Positions 27,841 to 37,130 of a stretch of 64,000 nucleotides of DNA are shown piece by piece. The notes below the pieces were generated by a model. That model made no database searches. It saw only the letters and a list, made by a program, of their open reading frames with translations, and had not been told where the DNA came from. Within the stretch, counting starts at the first letter, position 1. Every line of letters starts with the position of its first letter. This stretch comes from Rubrobacter xylanophilus (GTDB lineage Bacteria > Actinomycetota > Rubrobacteria > Rubrobacterales > Rubrobacteraceae), in NCBI RefSeq assembly GCF_007164525.1, contig NZ_AP019791.1:1847501-1911500 (forward strand). Reading direction: 5' to 3'. Position numbers and translations under genes: made by a program.

Positions 27841-28361
27841 GCGGCCGGGCCGTCCCGCCGGGCTGGGAGGAGAACCCTACCTCCTGGCCCCGGCGGCTGC
27901 AGCTCGCGGCGCTCGCCGCCGCGGGGCTGCTCGTCGCCGGGTACCTGACGCTCTACCAGCTCGGCCTGCTGGATGGGGTGTGGGACCCCTTCTTCCCGCG
28001 AGGTAGCCCGCGGGTGCTGCACCTCCTCGACCCCGTGCCCGACGCGGCGCTCGGCGCGCTGGCCTACGGGTCGGAGATCGTGCTGAGCCTCATCGGCGGG
28101 GAGGACCGCTGGCGCACCATGCCGTGGACCACGCTCGCCTTCGGGGCGGTCGTCTTCACCGGCGCCCTGGTGAGCGTCCTGCTCATGATCGCCCAGCCCG
28201 TCTTCGCCGGAGCCTGGTGCACCCTGTGTCTGGTCTCGGCCGGGATCTCGCTGCTGCTCTGCGGGCGGGGGGCGGACGAGCCCCTGGCCTCGCTGCAGCA
28301 CCTGCGGCGGGTGCACGACGCCGGAGGCTCGGCGTGGCGGGCCCTGTGGGGAGGTGGCTGA
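27837..28361 (+). CDS. VKOR-like membrane protein
   Basis: 174 residues, about four membrane helices. The C-terminal half has the vitamin K epoxide reductase active-site motif GAWCTLCLVSAGIS (CxxC). Apart from these the only Cys is in LLCGRG; the pair of loop cysteines that shuttles electrons in canonical VKOR is absent. In VKOR-type enzymes the CxxC pair cycles with quinone to support disulfide formation. Whether this shortened form is active is open. GTG start coupled to the SDR gene. Confidence 0.72.
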   Translation: MSGRAVPPGWEENPTSWPRRLQLAALAAAGLLVAGYLTLYQLGLLDGVWDPFFPRGSPRVLHLLDPVPDAALGALAYGSEIVLSLIGGEDRWRTMPWTTLAFGAVVFTGALVSVLLMIAQPVFAGAWCTLCLVSAGISLLLCGRGADEPLASLQHLRRVHDAGGSAWRALWGGG

Positions 28362-28364
28362 GAC

Positions 28365-28730
28365 GTGTGGGCCCGGCTCCTCTGCGCAGTCCTCGGCGCC
28401 TGGCTCATGGCCGCCCCCGGGGTGCTGGACCACGGCGGGGCCGCCGCCGTGAGCGCCCACGTCGTCGGGCCGGTGGTCCTGGGCTCCTCGGTGGTCGCCG
28501 CATGGCCCGCCCTCAGGCCCCTCAGGTGGGTCACGCTCCCGGCGGGGCTCTGGCTGCTCGCCGCCCCGCCGCTCCTCGGCTACGATGCCGTGCTACCGGC
28601 GGCGAACGACATGTTCGCCGGGGCGGCGCTCGCCGCGCTGGCCTTCGCTGGAGGCGGCGAGCGGGAGAAGATCGGCGGGGGCTGGCGGGCGGTGCTCTCC
28701 GGCCGTACAACAAGCGAGGACGGGAGGTAG
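28365..28730 (+). CDS. SPW-repeat-type small membrane protein
   Basis: 121 residues with four short hydrophobic helices. The repeated element of the SPW family (Ser-Pro-Trp) is present in weakened form, near GAWLMAAPGVLDH and LWLLAAPPLLGYD. Function of the family is unknown. GTG start, 4 bases after the VKOR-like stop. Part of the SDR-VKOR-SPW-GH15 run. Confidence 0.65.
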   Translation: MWARLLCAVLGAWLMAAPGVLDHGGAAAVSAHVVGPVVLGSSVVAAWPALRPLRWVTLPAGLWLLAAPPLLGYDAVLPAANDMFAGAALAALAFAGGGEREKIGGGWRAVLSGRTTSEDGR

Positions 28731-28731
28731 C

Positions 28732-30555
28732 ATGCCCCGGGAGAACCAACCGTATCCCCCCATCGCAGACTACGCCCTCATCGGGGACAGCAACTCCGCC
28801 GCGCTCGTCTCGCGCTCGGGGTCAGTAGACTGGTGCTGCATCCGGCGGCTCGACGCCGGCAGCTGCTTCGGGCGGCTGCTCGACTGGGAGAAGGGCGGCC
28901 ACTGTGCCATCACCCCCGAGGGGGAGGAGTGGGAGGTCTCCCGGCGCTACGTCGAGGATTCGCTCGTCCTGGAGAGCACCTTCAAGGTCCCCGGCGGCGA
29001 GGCGCGGCTCTACGACTTCTTCGCCATGCCCTCCAGCCGCGAGGAGTTCCCTTACCGCCAGCTCTTCAGGGTTCTGGAGGGAGTCCGGGGACACGCCGGG
29101 TTCTCCATCGAGATCTTCCCCCGCTTCGACTACGGACAGCTCGCCCCCTGGGTGCGGCAGGAGGGCGCGAGGCTCTACAGCGCCCTCGGCGGCGACGAGG
29201 GGCTCCTGGTCTACTTCGACGGAGAGCTCTCGAAGGCTGGTGACCACGGCCTCGAGGCCACCGTGCGGGTGCACGCCGGCGAGCGGGTGCGCCTGATGAT
29301 CATGTCCGTGCCCCCGGAGCGGCTCGACTCCGAGCCCCCGGAGGTCCCCGATCCGGAGGAGATGGACCGGCGGCTCGAGGAGACGCTCGGCTGGTGGCGC
29401 CGCTGGACCTCCCGCTTCCGCCACCGGGGCGTCGGCGGTCCCGGGGTGCTCCGCTCGGCCACCGTCATAAAGGGGCTCATGAACGACCTCACCGGCGCCG
29501 TCGCTGCGGCGGCCACCACCTCCCTCCCCGAGCGCCCCGGCGGCCCCCTCAACTGGGACTACCGCTACAGCTGGATCCGGGACTCCTTCTTCGCCGTCCG
29601 CTCGCTCACCGAGATCGGCTTCGAGGAGGAGGCCGACCGCTTCCGCCGGTTCGTCGAGCGGAGCGCGGCCGGCAGCGCCGACCAGCTGCAGATCATGTAC
29701 GGTTTGGGCGGCGAGCGGCGGCTGAACGAGCTCGTGCTGGAGGAGCTGGAGGGCTACCGGGGCGCCCGGCCCGTGCGGGTGGGCAACGCGGCCGCCGGCC
29801 AGCTTCAGCTGGACGTCTACGGGGAGCTCCTGGAGCTCTCCTGGCGCTGGCACCGGCGGGGCAACTCCCCGGACGACGATTACTGGCGCTTTCTGGTGGA
29901 GATCGTGGACGCCGCTGCCAGGCGCTGGCGGGAGCGGGACAGCGGGATCTGGGAGGTTCGCGAGGAACCGCAGCACTTCGTCCACTCCAAGGTGATGTGC
30001 TGGGCCGCCCTGGACAGGGGCCTCCGGCTGGCCGAGGAGTGCATGCGCCGCGCTCCCGAGCGCCGGTGGGCGAAGGCCCGCCAGGAGATCCGGGAGGCCG
30101 TGGAGAGCGAGGGCTACGACGCAGAGCGCGGCGTCTTCACCCGCAGCTTCGAAAGCCGGGAGATGGACGCCGCCCTCCTCCTGCTGCCCCGCGTGGGCTT
30201 CGTGGAGTACACCGACGAGCGGATGGTGCGCACCGTCGAGGCCGTGCGGGAGGAGCTGGAGCAGGACGGCCTGCTCCTCCGCTACCGCCGGCCGGAGGGC
30301 GACGAGGAGGGGGCGTTCCTGGCCTGCTCCTTCTGGCTCGTCGAGTGCCTGGCCCACCAGGACCGCCTGGAGGAGGCCAGGAAACTCTTCGACCGGGTGC
30401 TGATCACCGGCAACGATCTCGGCCTCTTCTCCGAGGAGTACGACACCTCCTCCGGAGAGGCCCTGGGCAACTTCCCCCAAGCCCTCACCCACCTCTCCCA
30501 CATCGAGGCCGCCATAGCCATCTCCCGCCACCTGCCGGCGGACACCGGGACCTGA
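28732..30555 (+). CDS. Glycoside hydrolase family 15 enzyme (glucoamylase/trehalase-like)
   Basis: 607 residues. N-terminal super-beta-sandwich (1-230), then an (alpha/alpha)6 barrel. Start PIADYALIGDSNSAALVSR is the GH15 cap. Catalytic region DYRYSWIRDSFF, general acid in REEPQHFVHSK and second Glu in LFSEEYD before GNFPQALTHL. Bacterial relatives in this clade include trehalases and glucodextranases; cytoplasmic because there is no signal peptide. The ATG is at 28732 with cgggaggtag upstream. Could degrade compatible-solute trehalose. Confidence 0.87.
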   Translation: MPRENQPYPPIADYALIGDSNSAALVSRSGSVDWCCIRRLDAGSCFGRLLDWEKGGHCAITPEGEEWEVSRRYVEDSLVLESTFKVPGGEARLYDFFAMPSSREEFPYRQLFRVLEGVRGHAGFSIEIFPRFDYGQLAPWVRQEGARLYSALGGDEGLLVYFDGELSKAGDHGLEATVRVHAGERVRLMIMSVPPERLDSEPPEVPDPEEMDRRLEETLGWWRRWTSRFRHRGVGGPGVLRSATVIKGLMNDLTGAVAAAATTSLPERPGGPLNWDYRYSWIRDSFFAVRSLTEIGFEEEADRFRRFVERSAAGSADQLQIMYGLGGERRLNELVLEELEGYRGARPVRVGNAAAGQLQLDVYGELLELSWRWHRRGNSPDDDYWRFLVEIVDAAARRWRERDSGIWEVREEPQHFVHSKVMCWAALDRGLRLAEECMRRAPERRWAKARQEIREAVESEGYDAERGVFTRSFESREMDAALLLLPRVGFVEYTDERMVRTVEAVREELEQDGLLLRYRRPEGDEEGAFLACSFWLVECLAHQDRLEEARKLFDRVLITGNDLGLFSEEYDTSSGEALGNFPQALTHLSHIEAAIAISRHLPADTGT

Positions 30556-30670
30556 AAACCTCACGCAGGCGGCGCACGCCGGGGCACCGGCGCTCGTGAC
30601 AGCGGGCTTGCCGGAGATCCGGGCCCCGTTGTCCTCGCCCGGCTGCTGATAGATCTTCGCGTTCCCTCAA

Positions 30671-30695
30671 GCCCCGCCACTGTCCTGAGCGGGGC
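30671..30695. terminator. Hairpin in the convergent gap after the GH15 gene
   Basis: GCCCCGC and GCGGGGC, 11 bases apart, form a 7-bp stem between the ends of GH15 and the AhpD-like gene. No T tract. The 178-base gap holds no convincing gene; its open frames are out-of-frame shadows. Confidence 0.35.
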
Positions 30696-30733
30696 CACCA
30701 TCGCGTACGCGGGGCTCCGGCTTCTCTCCCTCG

Positions 30734-31333
30734 CTAGCGGGCCAGGGCGTGGTATTCCTCGTTCGGGATCATGCCGCACGCCAGCGACATCCGATTGGTG
30801 AAGTTGTACATGCTGGCGATCTCGATCACGTCCCACACCTCCTCCAGGCTGAGCCCGAAGCCGCGGAGCCGCTCGATGTCCTCCGGCGAGCACTCCAGGG
30901 GCTCGCGGGTGATCTTGACGGCGAAGTCCAAAATGGCGGTGCGCCGCTCGTCGAGCCCGGCCCGGCGGTAGTCCAGCGTGATCCTGTCGGCGAGGATGGG
31001 ATCCCCGAGAGCCTCCCTGAGCGCCGCCCCGTGGGCGACGAGGCAGTAGAGGCACCCGTTGGCCATGGAGACGGCCACCGCGATCATCTCCCGCTCGGCC
31101 GCGTCGAGGTTCTCGGTTGGCTCGTGCAGCTGCCTGTAGTGGCCGAACCAGGCGGAGAGCCGCTCCGGACGGAATGAGTAGGCCCGGAAGACGTTGGGGA
31201 CGAAGCCTATCTTCTCGCGGGCCTTGCGGAAGAGCCCCTGCAGGTCCTCGGGGAGCTCACTCTCCTCGGGCACGGGAAACCAGCTTATGGGCACCCCACC
31301 CTCGACCGGCGCCCGACGCTCCGTCTCGGTCAT
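30734..31333 (-). CDS. AhpD-like carboxymuconolactone decarboxylase family protein (peroxidase-related)
   Basis: 199 residues. The AhpD active-site pattern is visible: [15 protein letters not shown], i.e. CxxC followed by His. The longer N-terminal region ([17 protein letters not shown]) marks the uncharacterised peroxidase-related group. Probably a thiol-disulfide peroxidase or helper. Thirteen bases after the aldo-keto reductase stop and with its own gggagggg site; the two form an operon. Confidence 0.84.
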   Translation of the reverse strand: MTETERRAPVEGGVPISWFPVPEESELPEDLQGLFRKAREKIGFVPNVFRAYSFRPERLSAWFGHYRQLHEPTENLDAAEREMIAVAVSMANGCLYCLVAHGAALREALGDPILADRITLDYRRAGLDERRTAILDFAVKITREPLECSPEDIERLRGFGLSLEEVWDVIEIASMYNFTNRMSLACGMIPNEEYHALAR

Positions 31334-31346
31334 GTCACTCCCCTCC

Positions 31347-32333
<987 letters not shown>

Positions 32334-32366
32334 TCTCCCCTCCTTTCCTGGCCTCACACGTGCCAG

Positions 32367-32404
32367 AGTCTACCCCTGCAGGACAATCTCCGCACGGGTA
32401 GACT
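32367..32404. promoter_or_regulatory. Symmetric divergent promoter region
   Basis: Arms AGTCTACCC (32367-32375) and GGGTAGACT (32396-32404) are perfect inverted copies 20 bases apart. Each, read outward, contains TAGACT, a possible -10 for the flanking aldo-keto reductase (minus) and the Yip1-like gene (plus). A regulator dimer could bind both arms. Confidence 0.4.
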
Positions 32405-32527
32405 AGACATCGAGATCTAGAGAGGAGGTCCCGCACCTTCCCGGAGGAAGCTCCGAAGAACGCCGCAGATCCGGGGGAGTTCACGCTCTCCTCGCCCGCG
32501 CGCAGCTTCGCCCGGACGTTCGTCTGG

Positions 32528-33064
32528 GTGATGGTGCGCCCAAAGAGCTACTTCCGCTCCATCGACCAGCGGGGAGGGTTCGCCGCCCCGCTGGTCTTCG
32601 CGCTGGTCTGCTCGGCAATCTCCGCCCCCCTGGGAGCGCTGCTCGCGCCCTACGACCCGCTCGGTCCGCGGGGTGGCGCCCTCGCCCCGGAGATCCCCGC
32701 CGGGTGGTTCGCGGAGACCGGCGCGGTGGCCGGGGCGCTGCTCGTCCTCTTCGTGGCGCTCGTGGTGCTGCTGCTCCTGCTGCTCGGAATCTACGTGGGC
32801 GCCGGGATCTGTCACCTGCTGGTGCTGCTCTTCGCCGGCGGGCGCCACGCGGGCTTCAACGCGACCTTCAAGGCCTACGCCTACTCCTCGGCGGCCTCCC
32901 TCCTGTCGTGGGTGCCGGTGGCCGGGTACGCCGCAAGCCTCTACGGCCTCTACCTGCTCTTCACCGGCCTCCGCGAGCTGCACGGGATGCCGCCGCCGCG
33001 GGCCCTGCTCGCCGTCGCCCCGCTCGCCGCGCTCCAGCTCTCCTCCCTCGCCGCCCTCCTCTAG
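32528..33064 (+). CDS. Yip1-domain-like membrane protein (start uncertain)
   Basis: 178 residues from the GTG, with five hydrophobic helices; the pattern VRPKSYFRSID then membrane segments and YSSAASLLSWVPVAG matches Yip1-like proteins of unknown function. In frame, 30 further codons upstream (from about 32435) look coding (PEEAPKNAADPGEFTLSS), and a strong gaggaggt site lies at 32422-32429. No ATG, GTG, TTG or CTG occurs in frame there, so the real start may be non-standard, or a base is missing in this region. Otherwise the 178-residue form begins without a visible ribosome site. Confidence 0.65.
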   Translation: MMVRPKSYFRSIDQRGGFAAPLVFALVCSAISAPLGALLAPYDPLGPRGGALAPEIPAGWFAETGAVAGALLVLFVALVVLLLLLLGIYVGAGICHLLVLLFAGGRHAGFNATFKAYAYSSAASLLSWVPVAGYAASLYGLYLLFTGLRELHGMPPPRALLAVAPLAALQLSSLAALL

Positions 33065-33071
33065 GGAACCC

Positions 33072-33101
33072 CAGCCTTTACCCTGACGCAGGGGAAGGCT
33101 G
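33072..33101 (+). terminator. Hairpin between Yip1-like and ABC genes
   Basis: Outer arms CAGCCTT/AAGGCTG and an inner stem CCCTG-ACG-CAGGG make a two-part hairpin 7 bases after the Yip1-like stop, touching the -10 of the ABC genes. Could end transcription or serve as an operator. Confidence 0.45.
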
Positions 33102-33116
33102 TATAGTCACATGTGA
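33102..33116 (+). promoter_or_regulatory. -10 element and TCACATGTGA palindrome before the ABC genes
   Basis: TATAGT (33102-33107) is a good -10 and runs straight into the perfect palindrome TCACATGTGA (33107-33116). A repressor there would block the start of transcription of the ABC transporter pair. Confidence 0.45.
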
Positions 33117-33145
33117 ACACGGTGACCGCCGCAGGAGAGAACGCC

Positions 33146-34048
33146 ATGAACGACGCACCACTTGTAGAGACCCGCGGCCTGACGAAGCGCTACGGCCGGA
33201 TAGATGCCGTGGACGGCCTCGACCTCACCGTCCGCCGGGGCGAGGTCTACGGCTTCCTCGGCCCCAACGGCGCGGGCAAGAGCACCACCCTCAGGATGCT
33301 GCTCGGCCTCGTCCGGCCCACCTCAGGCTCCGCGCGCGTGCTCGGGGAGGAGCCGGGCAGCCCCGCGGCGCTCGCCGGGGTGGGGGCGCTGGTGGAGTCC
33401 CCCGCCTTCTACCCCTACCTCTCCGGGCGCGACAACCTCAGGGTGATGGCCCGCTACGCCGGGGTGGGGCCGGAGCGGGTGGAGGAGGCGCTGGAGACCG
33501 TCGAGCTCTCCGGGCGCGCCAGGGACAAGTTCAAGAAGTACTCTTTGGGGATGAAGCAGCGGCTCGGGGTCGCCGCTGCGCTCCTGAAGGACCCGAAGCT
33601 CCTCATCCTCGACGAGCCTACCAACGGGCTAGATCCCAAGGGGATGGCCGAGATGCGAAAGCTCATAAAGCGTCTTGGAGGGGGAGAGAGGACGGTGCTC
33701 CTCTCGAGCCACCTGCTCGGGGAGGTGGAGCAAGTGTGCGACAGGGTCGGTGTGATCCGGGGCGGGAAGCTCATAGCCGAGGGGACCGTCGCCGGGCTGC
33801 GCGCGGGCTCGGGCCTGCTGGTGCGGGCCGAGCCGCTCGAGGTGGCGGCGGGGATGGTCCGCAGGATCCCGGGCGTCGAGGGCGTGGAGATCGGCGAGGG
33901 GCTCCTGCGAGTCGACGCCGACCCCGGACGCGCCGCCGAGATAAACCGCAGGCTCGTCCTTGCGGGTCTGAAGGTGAGCGAGCTGAGGCCGGCAGAGCAG
34001 ACGCTCGAGGAGGTCTTTCTGGAGCTCACCGGGGAGGAGGGGCGGTGA
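33146..34048 (+). CDS. ABC transporter ATP-binding protein
   Basis: 300 residues. Walker A GPNGAGKST, signature YSLGMKQRLG, Walker B LLILDEPT and the switch His in LLSSHLL. Single nucleotide-binding domain of the CcmA/bacitracin or antibiotic-exporter group, with a C-terminal regulatory domain. The ATG at 33146 has aggag 8 bases upstream; the GTG at 33113 lies inside the promoter palindrome and is unlikely. Works with the coupled membrane subunit. Confidence 0.9.
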   Translation: MNDAPLVETRGLTKRYGRIDAVDGLDLTVRRGEVYGFLGPNGAGKSTTLRMLLGLVRPTSGSARVLGEEPGSPAALAGVGALVESPAFYPYLSGRDNLRVMARYAGVGPERVEEALETVELSGRARDKFKKYSLGMKQRLGVAAALLKDPKLLILDEPTNGLDPKGMAEMRKLIKRLGGGERTVLLSSHLLGEVEQVCDRVGVIRGGKLIAEGTVAGLRAGSGLLVRAEPLEVAAGMVRRIPGVEGVEIGEGLLRVDADPGRAAEINRRLVLAGLKVSELRPAEQTLEEVFLELTGEEGR

Positions 34049-34899
34049 TCCCGAGCCTGCGCGCCGAGCTGCTCAAGCTCAGGAAGCGCCCGGCGACGTG
34101 GGTGCTCGCGCTGGTGTGGCTCGCGGTCGTCCTCGTCTTCGGCTACCTGTTCTTCTACCTGATCTCCACGGTCCCCGCCGAGGGCCTGCCGGAGGGCCAG
34201 CGGGCGCAGCAGGAGGCGCTGGGCGAGCAGCTCCGGCGCGGCCTGCTGCCGGAGAACCTGCTCGCGAACCTCTTCGCGAACGGCACCTTCGGCACCGGCG
34301 GGGCCATAGCCCTGATCCTCGGCGCCCTCGCCGCGGGCAGCGAGTACGGCTGGGGCACCCTGAAGACGGCCCTCACCCAGAGACCCGGGAGGCTCGCCTT
34401 CCTCTGCGGCAAGGCGCTCGCGCTCGCAATCTTCCTGCTCCTCTTCGTCCTGCTCGGGCTCGCGGCGGGGGCGGCGGGCAGCTACGCCGTCGCCCTCCTC
34501 GAGGGCGCCGCCGCCGACTGGCCGCCCCCCGAAGAGTTCGCGCGGGCGGTCGGTGCGGGCTTCCTCATCCTCGCGGCCTGGGCCTACCTGGGCTTCGCGC
34601 TCGCGACCCTCTTCCGGGGCACGGCGCTCGCCATCGGGCTCGGGCTCGCGTGGTCGCTCGCCGTGGAGAGCACCCTCACCCTCCTTCCCGTCGAGAGCGA
34701 CGCCTACGAGACCCTCAGGAGCCTCCTCCTCGGCGAGAACACCGCCTCGCTGGGCGGCTACTTCGGCCCGGCGCCGCAGGGTCTCGGGGTCCCGGAGCCG
34801 CTCGTGGAGCCGGGGCGCGCGGCGGCGACGCTCGCCGCCTACACGCTCCTCTTCATCGCGGTCGCGGCGCTCGCCCTCCGCCGACGCGACGTCACCTGA
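34045..34899 (+). CDS. ABC transporter permease (ABC-2 type)
   Basis: 284 residues, GTG start overlapping the ATPase stop. Six membrane segments in ABC-2 order: RAELLKLRKRPATWVL at the start, a periplasmic loop (about 45-85), SEYGWGTLKTALTQ, then helices to the C-terminus (ALALRRRDVT). Exports an unknown substrate, or affects membrane physiology. Its end overlaps the opposing NAD synthetase gene by 8 bases. Confidence 0.85.
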   Translation: MIPSLRAELLKLRKRPATWVLALVWLAVVLVFGYLFFYLISTVPAEGLPEGQRAQQEALGEQLRRGLLPENLLANLFANGTFGTGGAIALILGALAAGSEYGWGTLKTALTQRPGRLAFLCGKALALAIFLLLFVLLGLAAGAAGSYAVALLEGAAADWPPPEEFARAVGAGFLILAAWAYLGFALATLFRGTALAIGLGLAWSLAVESTLTLLPVESDAYETLRSLLLGENTASLGGYFGPAPQGLGVPEPLVEPGRAAATLAAYTLLFIAVAALALRRRDVT

Positions 34900-36625
34900 T
34901 CCCGGGGCGCCCCTCCGAGTAGCGGTTCGTGATCGGCATCCGGCGGTCGCGCCCGAAGGCCCGGGTGGTGACCTTTATCCCGACCGGGGCCTGGCGGCGC
35001 TTGTACTCGGCGCGGTCCACCATCCGTACGACCCGCCGGACGTCCTCCTCCTCGAAGCCCATCGCCACGATCTCCCCCACCCCCTTGTCGTCCTCGATGT
35101 AGGCCTCGAGGATCGGGTCGAGCACCTCGTAGGGCGGCAGGGAGTCCACGTCCCTCTGTCCAGGCCTCAGCTCGGCCGAGGGCTCCTTGGTGAGCACCGA
35201 CTCCGGGATCACCTCCCGGCCCTCCGAGCGGTTCAGATGTCGCGCCACCCGGTAGACGAGCGTCTTGGGGACGTCCTTCAGGACCGAGAAGCCCCCGGCC
35301 ATGTCGCCGTAAAGGGTGGAGTAGCCGACGCTCATCTCGCTCTTGTTGCCGGTGGAGAGCGCGATCCAGCCGAACTTGTTGGAGAGCGCCATCACGATGT
35401 TGCCCCGGATGCGGGCCTGGATGTTCTCCTCGGTGACGTCCTCCGGCAGCCCCCGGAACACCTCCTCGAGCATCTGCCGGTAGGCGTCGAAGGCCGGGCC
35501 TATGGGGATGACCCGCACGTCTATCCCCAGGTTCTTGGCCACGGCCCGGGCGTCGGCGTTGGAGGCCTCGGAGGTGTAGCGGCTGGGCATCAAGACGCCG
35601 GTCACGTTCTCCGGCCCCAGGGCGCGCGCGGCGATGGCCGCGGTGAGCGAGGAGTCTATCCCGCCCGAGAGCCCGAGTACGGCGCGTGAGAAGCCGTTTT
35701 TACGGAAGTAGTCCCGGAGGCCCAGCACCAGCGCCTCCAGCACCTCCCCCTCCTCGGGCAGGAGCGTCTCCACCCGCGGCTCCCGGGACTGGGCCGGCTC
35801 CCGCCGCTCCCGGAAACCGGGTACCTCCACCACCTCGGGCTCGTCCTCCAGCTCTTCCTTGCGCGGCCGGGACTCGTGCAACCGCTGGACGAGCGCCTCC
35901 TCCGGGTAGAGGTCCACGAAGAGCATATCCTCCTCGAACTGCCGGGCGCGGGCCAGGAGCCGGCCCTCCGGATCGAAGACGAGCGAGTGCCCGTCGAAGA
36001 CCAGCTCGTCCTGCCCGCCGACCAGGTTGCAGAAGAGCACGTAGCAGCCGTAGTCCGAGGCGCGCACCGCGAGCATCCGCTCCCGCAGCGCGCCCTTGCG
36101 CCGGTGGTAGGGGGAGGCGGAGATGTTGAGCAGGACGCTGGCCCCGGCTAGCGCCTGCTCCCGCGCCGGACCGCCCGGGTACCAGATGTCCTCGCAGACG
36201 CTTATCCCGGCGAGCGTCCCGTCGAGCCGCAGCACCGGCGCCCCCTTGCCCTCCCTGAAGTACCGGTTCTCGTCGAAGACCCCATAGTTGGGCAGGTAGC
36301 GCTTGTGGTAGCGGTGCAGCACCCGGCCGCCGGAGACGACGGCGCAGGCGTTGTACAGGTCGCTCTCCAGGTCCACGAAGCCCACCGCCGCCACGACGCC
36401 CTCCGGGACCCGGGAGGCGACCTCCTCGAGAGCCGCCAGGTTGTCCCGAACGAAACCCGGCCGCAGCAGAAGGTCCTCGGGTGGGTAGCCGGTGAGCGCC
36501 AGCTCGGGGAAGGCGACGATCTCGGCCCCTCCCTCCAGGGCCCGCTCGAGAGCACTGGAAACCCTCTCGGCGTTGCCCCAGATGTCCCCGACGGTGGTGT
36601 TGATCTGGGCCAGAGCCACCCTCAT
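34892..36625 (-). CDS. nadE: Glutamine-dependent NAD+ synthetase
   Basis: 577 residues: N-terminal nitrilase-type glutaminase (Glu in AFPELALTGYPPEDL, Lys in KRYLPNYGVFDE, Cys in SVCEDIW) and C-terminal synthetase with the PP-loop LGLSGGIDSSL and KSEMSVGYSTLYGDMAGG. Amidates nicotinic acid adenine dinucleotide to NAD+. The start ATG is 6 bases after a -10, giving a leaderless or almost leaderless mRNA. Key residues of both domains are intact. Confidence 0.95.
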   Translation of the reverse strand: MRVALAQINTTVGDIWGNAERVSSALERALEGGAEIVAFPELALTGYPPEDLLLRPGFVRDNLAALEEVASRVPEGVVAAVGFVDLESDLYNACAVVSGGRVLHRYHKRYLPNYGVFDENRYFREGKGAPVLRLDGTLAGISVCEDIWYPGGPAREQALAGASVLLNISASPYHRRKGALRERMLAVRASDYGCYVLFCNLVGGQDELVFDGHSLVFDPEGRLLARARQFEEDMLFVDLYPEEALVQRLHESRPRKEELEDEPEVVEVPGFRERREPAQSREPRVETLLPEEGEVLEALVLGLRDYFRKNGFSRAVLGLSGGIDSSLTAAIAARALGPENVTGVLMPSRYTSEASNADARAVAKNLGIDVRVIPIGPAFDAYRQMLEEVFRGLPEDVTEENIQARIRGNIVMALSNKFGWIALSTGNKSEMSVGYSTLYGDMAGGFSVLKDVPKTLVYRVARHLNRSEGREVIPESVLTKEPSAELRPGQRDVDSLPPYEVLDPILEAYIEDDKGVGEIVAMGFEEEDVRRVVRMVDRAEYKRRQAPVGIKVTTRAFGRDRRMPITNRYSEGRPGIR

Positions 36626-36631
36626 GTTTCC

Positions 36632-36660
36632 ATGATAAGCCCTACCGGGGTGCGTGTCAG
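36632..36660 (-). promoter_or_regulatory. Promoter of nadE
   Basis: On the minus strand: -35 CTGACA (36655-36660), 17-base spacer, -10 TATCAT (36632-36637), then 6 bases to the ATG at 36625. A textbook SigA-type promoter placing the transcript start at or next to the start codon. Confidence 0.65.
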
Positions 36661-36694
36661 CAGGGTGGCGGCGGGATAGAATCCGGCGTGCTAC

Positions 36695-37130
36695 ATGGAC
36701 GCGTGCAGGCTTCGGAAGACCGGCGAGCTGCTCTCCGCGGGGCCTCGGGCCGCGGAGAGGTTCCTGCGCGCCTGCGGGTACGGCGACGGCTCACGGCGGA
36801 TGGGGATGGTGAGGGAGCTGGCGCGGGATCTGGGGCGTCAGCTCGAAGAGCTCTCTTCGCTGGCCCGGCGCGAGGCCTCTTTCGACGTCATGGTGGAGGC
36901 TGCGCTGCGCTGCGGGGATCTCGCGACCCTCGCGGCCTGCAACGTCGGCCCACTCTCCCCCTGCGGGCGCCGGCTGGCGCTGGAGGCCACCAGAGACGCC
37001 CGCGAGGTCACAGCGGGCGTCTCTGGTGGCCTCGCTCGGGGAGGACGCGCCGGAGAACGCGCTGCGGGACGCGAGGAGCGCCGACTGGAGGGCCTCCCTC
37101 GCCCTGCGGCAGCTCGGGGTGGAGACCTAG
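36695..37130 (+). pseudogene. Hypothetical small protein gene with a frameshift at a perfect hairpin
   Basis: Not a recognised family. Frame 1 from ATG 36695 gives about 108 residues of Arg/Leu-rich helix (MDACRLRKTGELL, RELARDLGRQLEEL, CGRRLALEATRDA). A +1 shift is then needed to continue in a clearly coding frame (ASLVASLGEDAPENALRDA, WRASLALRQLGVET) ending at TAG 37128-37130. That stop shares CTAG with the opposing Nudix stop, a normal gene junction, which supports this end. The break lies at the 21-bp inverted repeat 36983-37033. Either a true frameshift mutation, a compression error in sequencing, or a recoding site. A TAGAAT -10 is 12 bases before the ATG. Confidence 0.6.
36983..37033. 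repeat. Perfect 21-bp inverted repeat with 9-base loop
   Basis: Arms 36983-37003 and 37013-37033 are exact reverse complements; loop GAGGTCACA. The arms begin GAGGCCACC and end GGTGGCCTC. No T tract follows and it lies inside a coding region, so a terminator is unlikely. Position coincides with the reading-frame break. Confidence 0.85.

Noticed and set aside
30556-30733. A gene in the gap after GH15
   Set aside because: Frames here run into neighbours out of frame and lack ribosome sites; only hairpin-forming sequence is seen.
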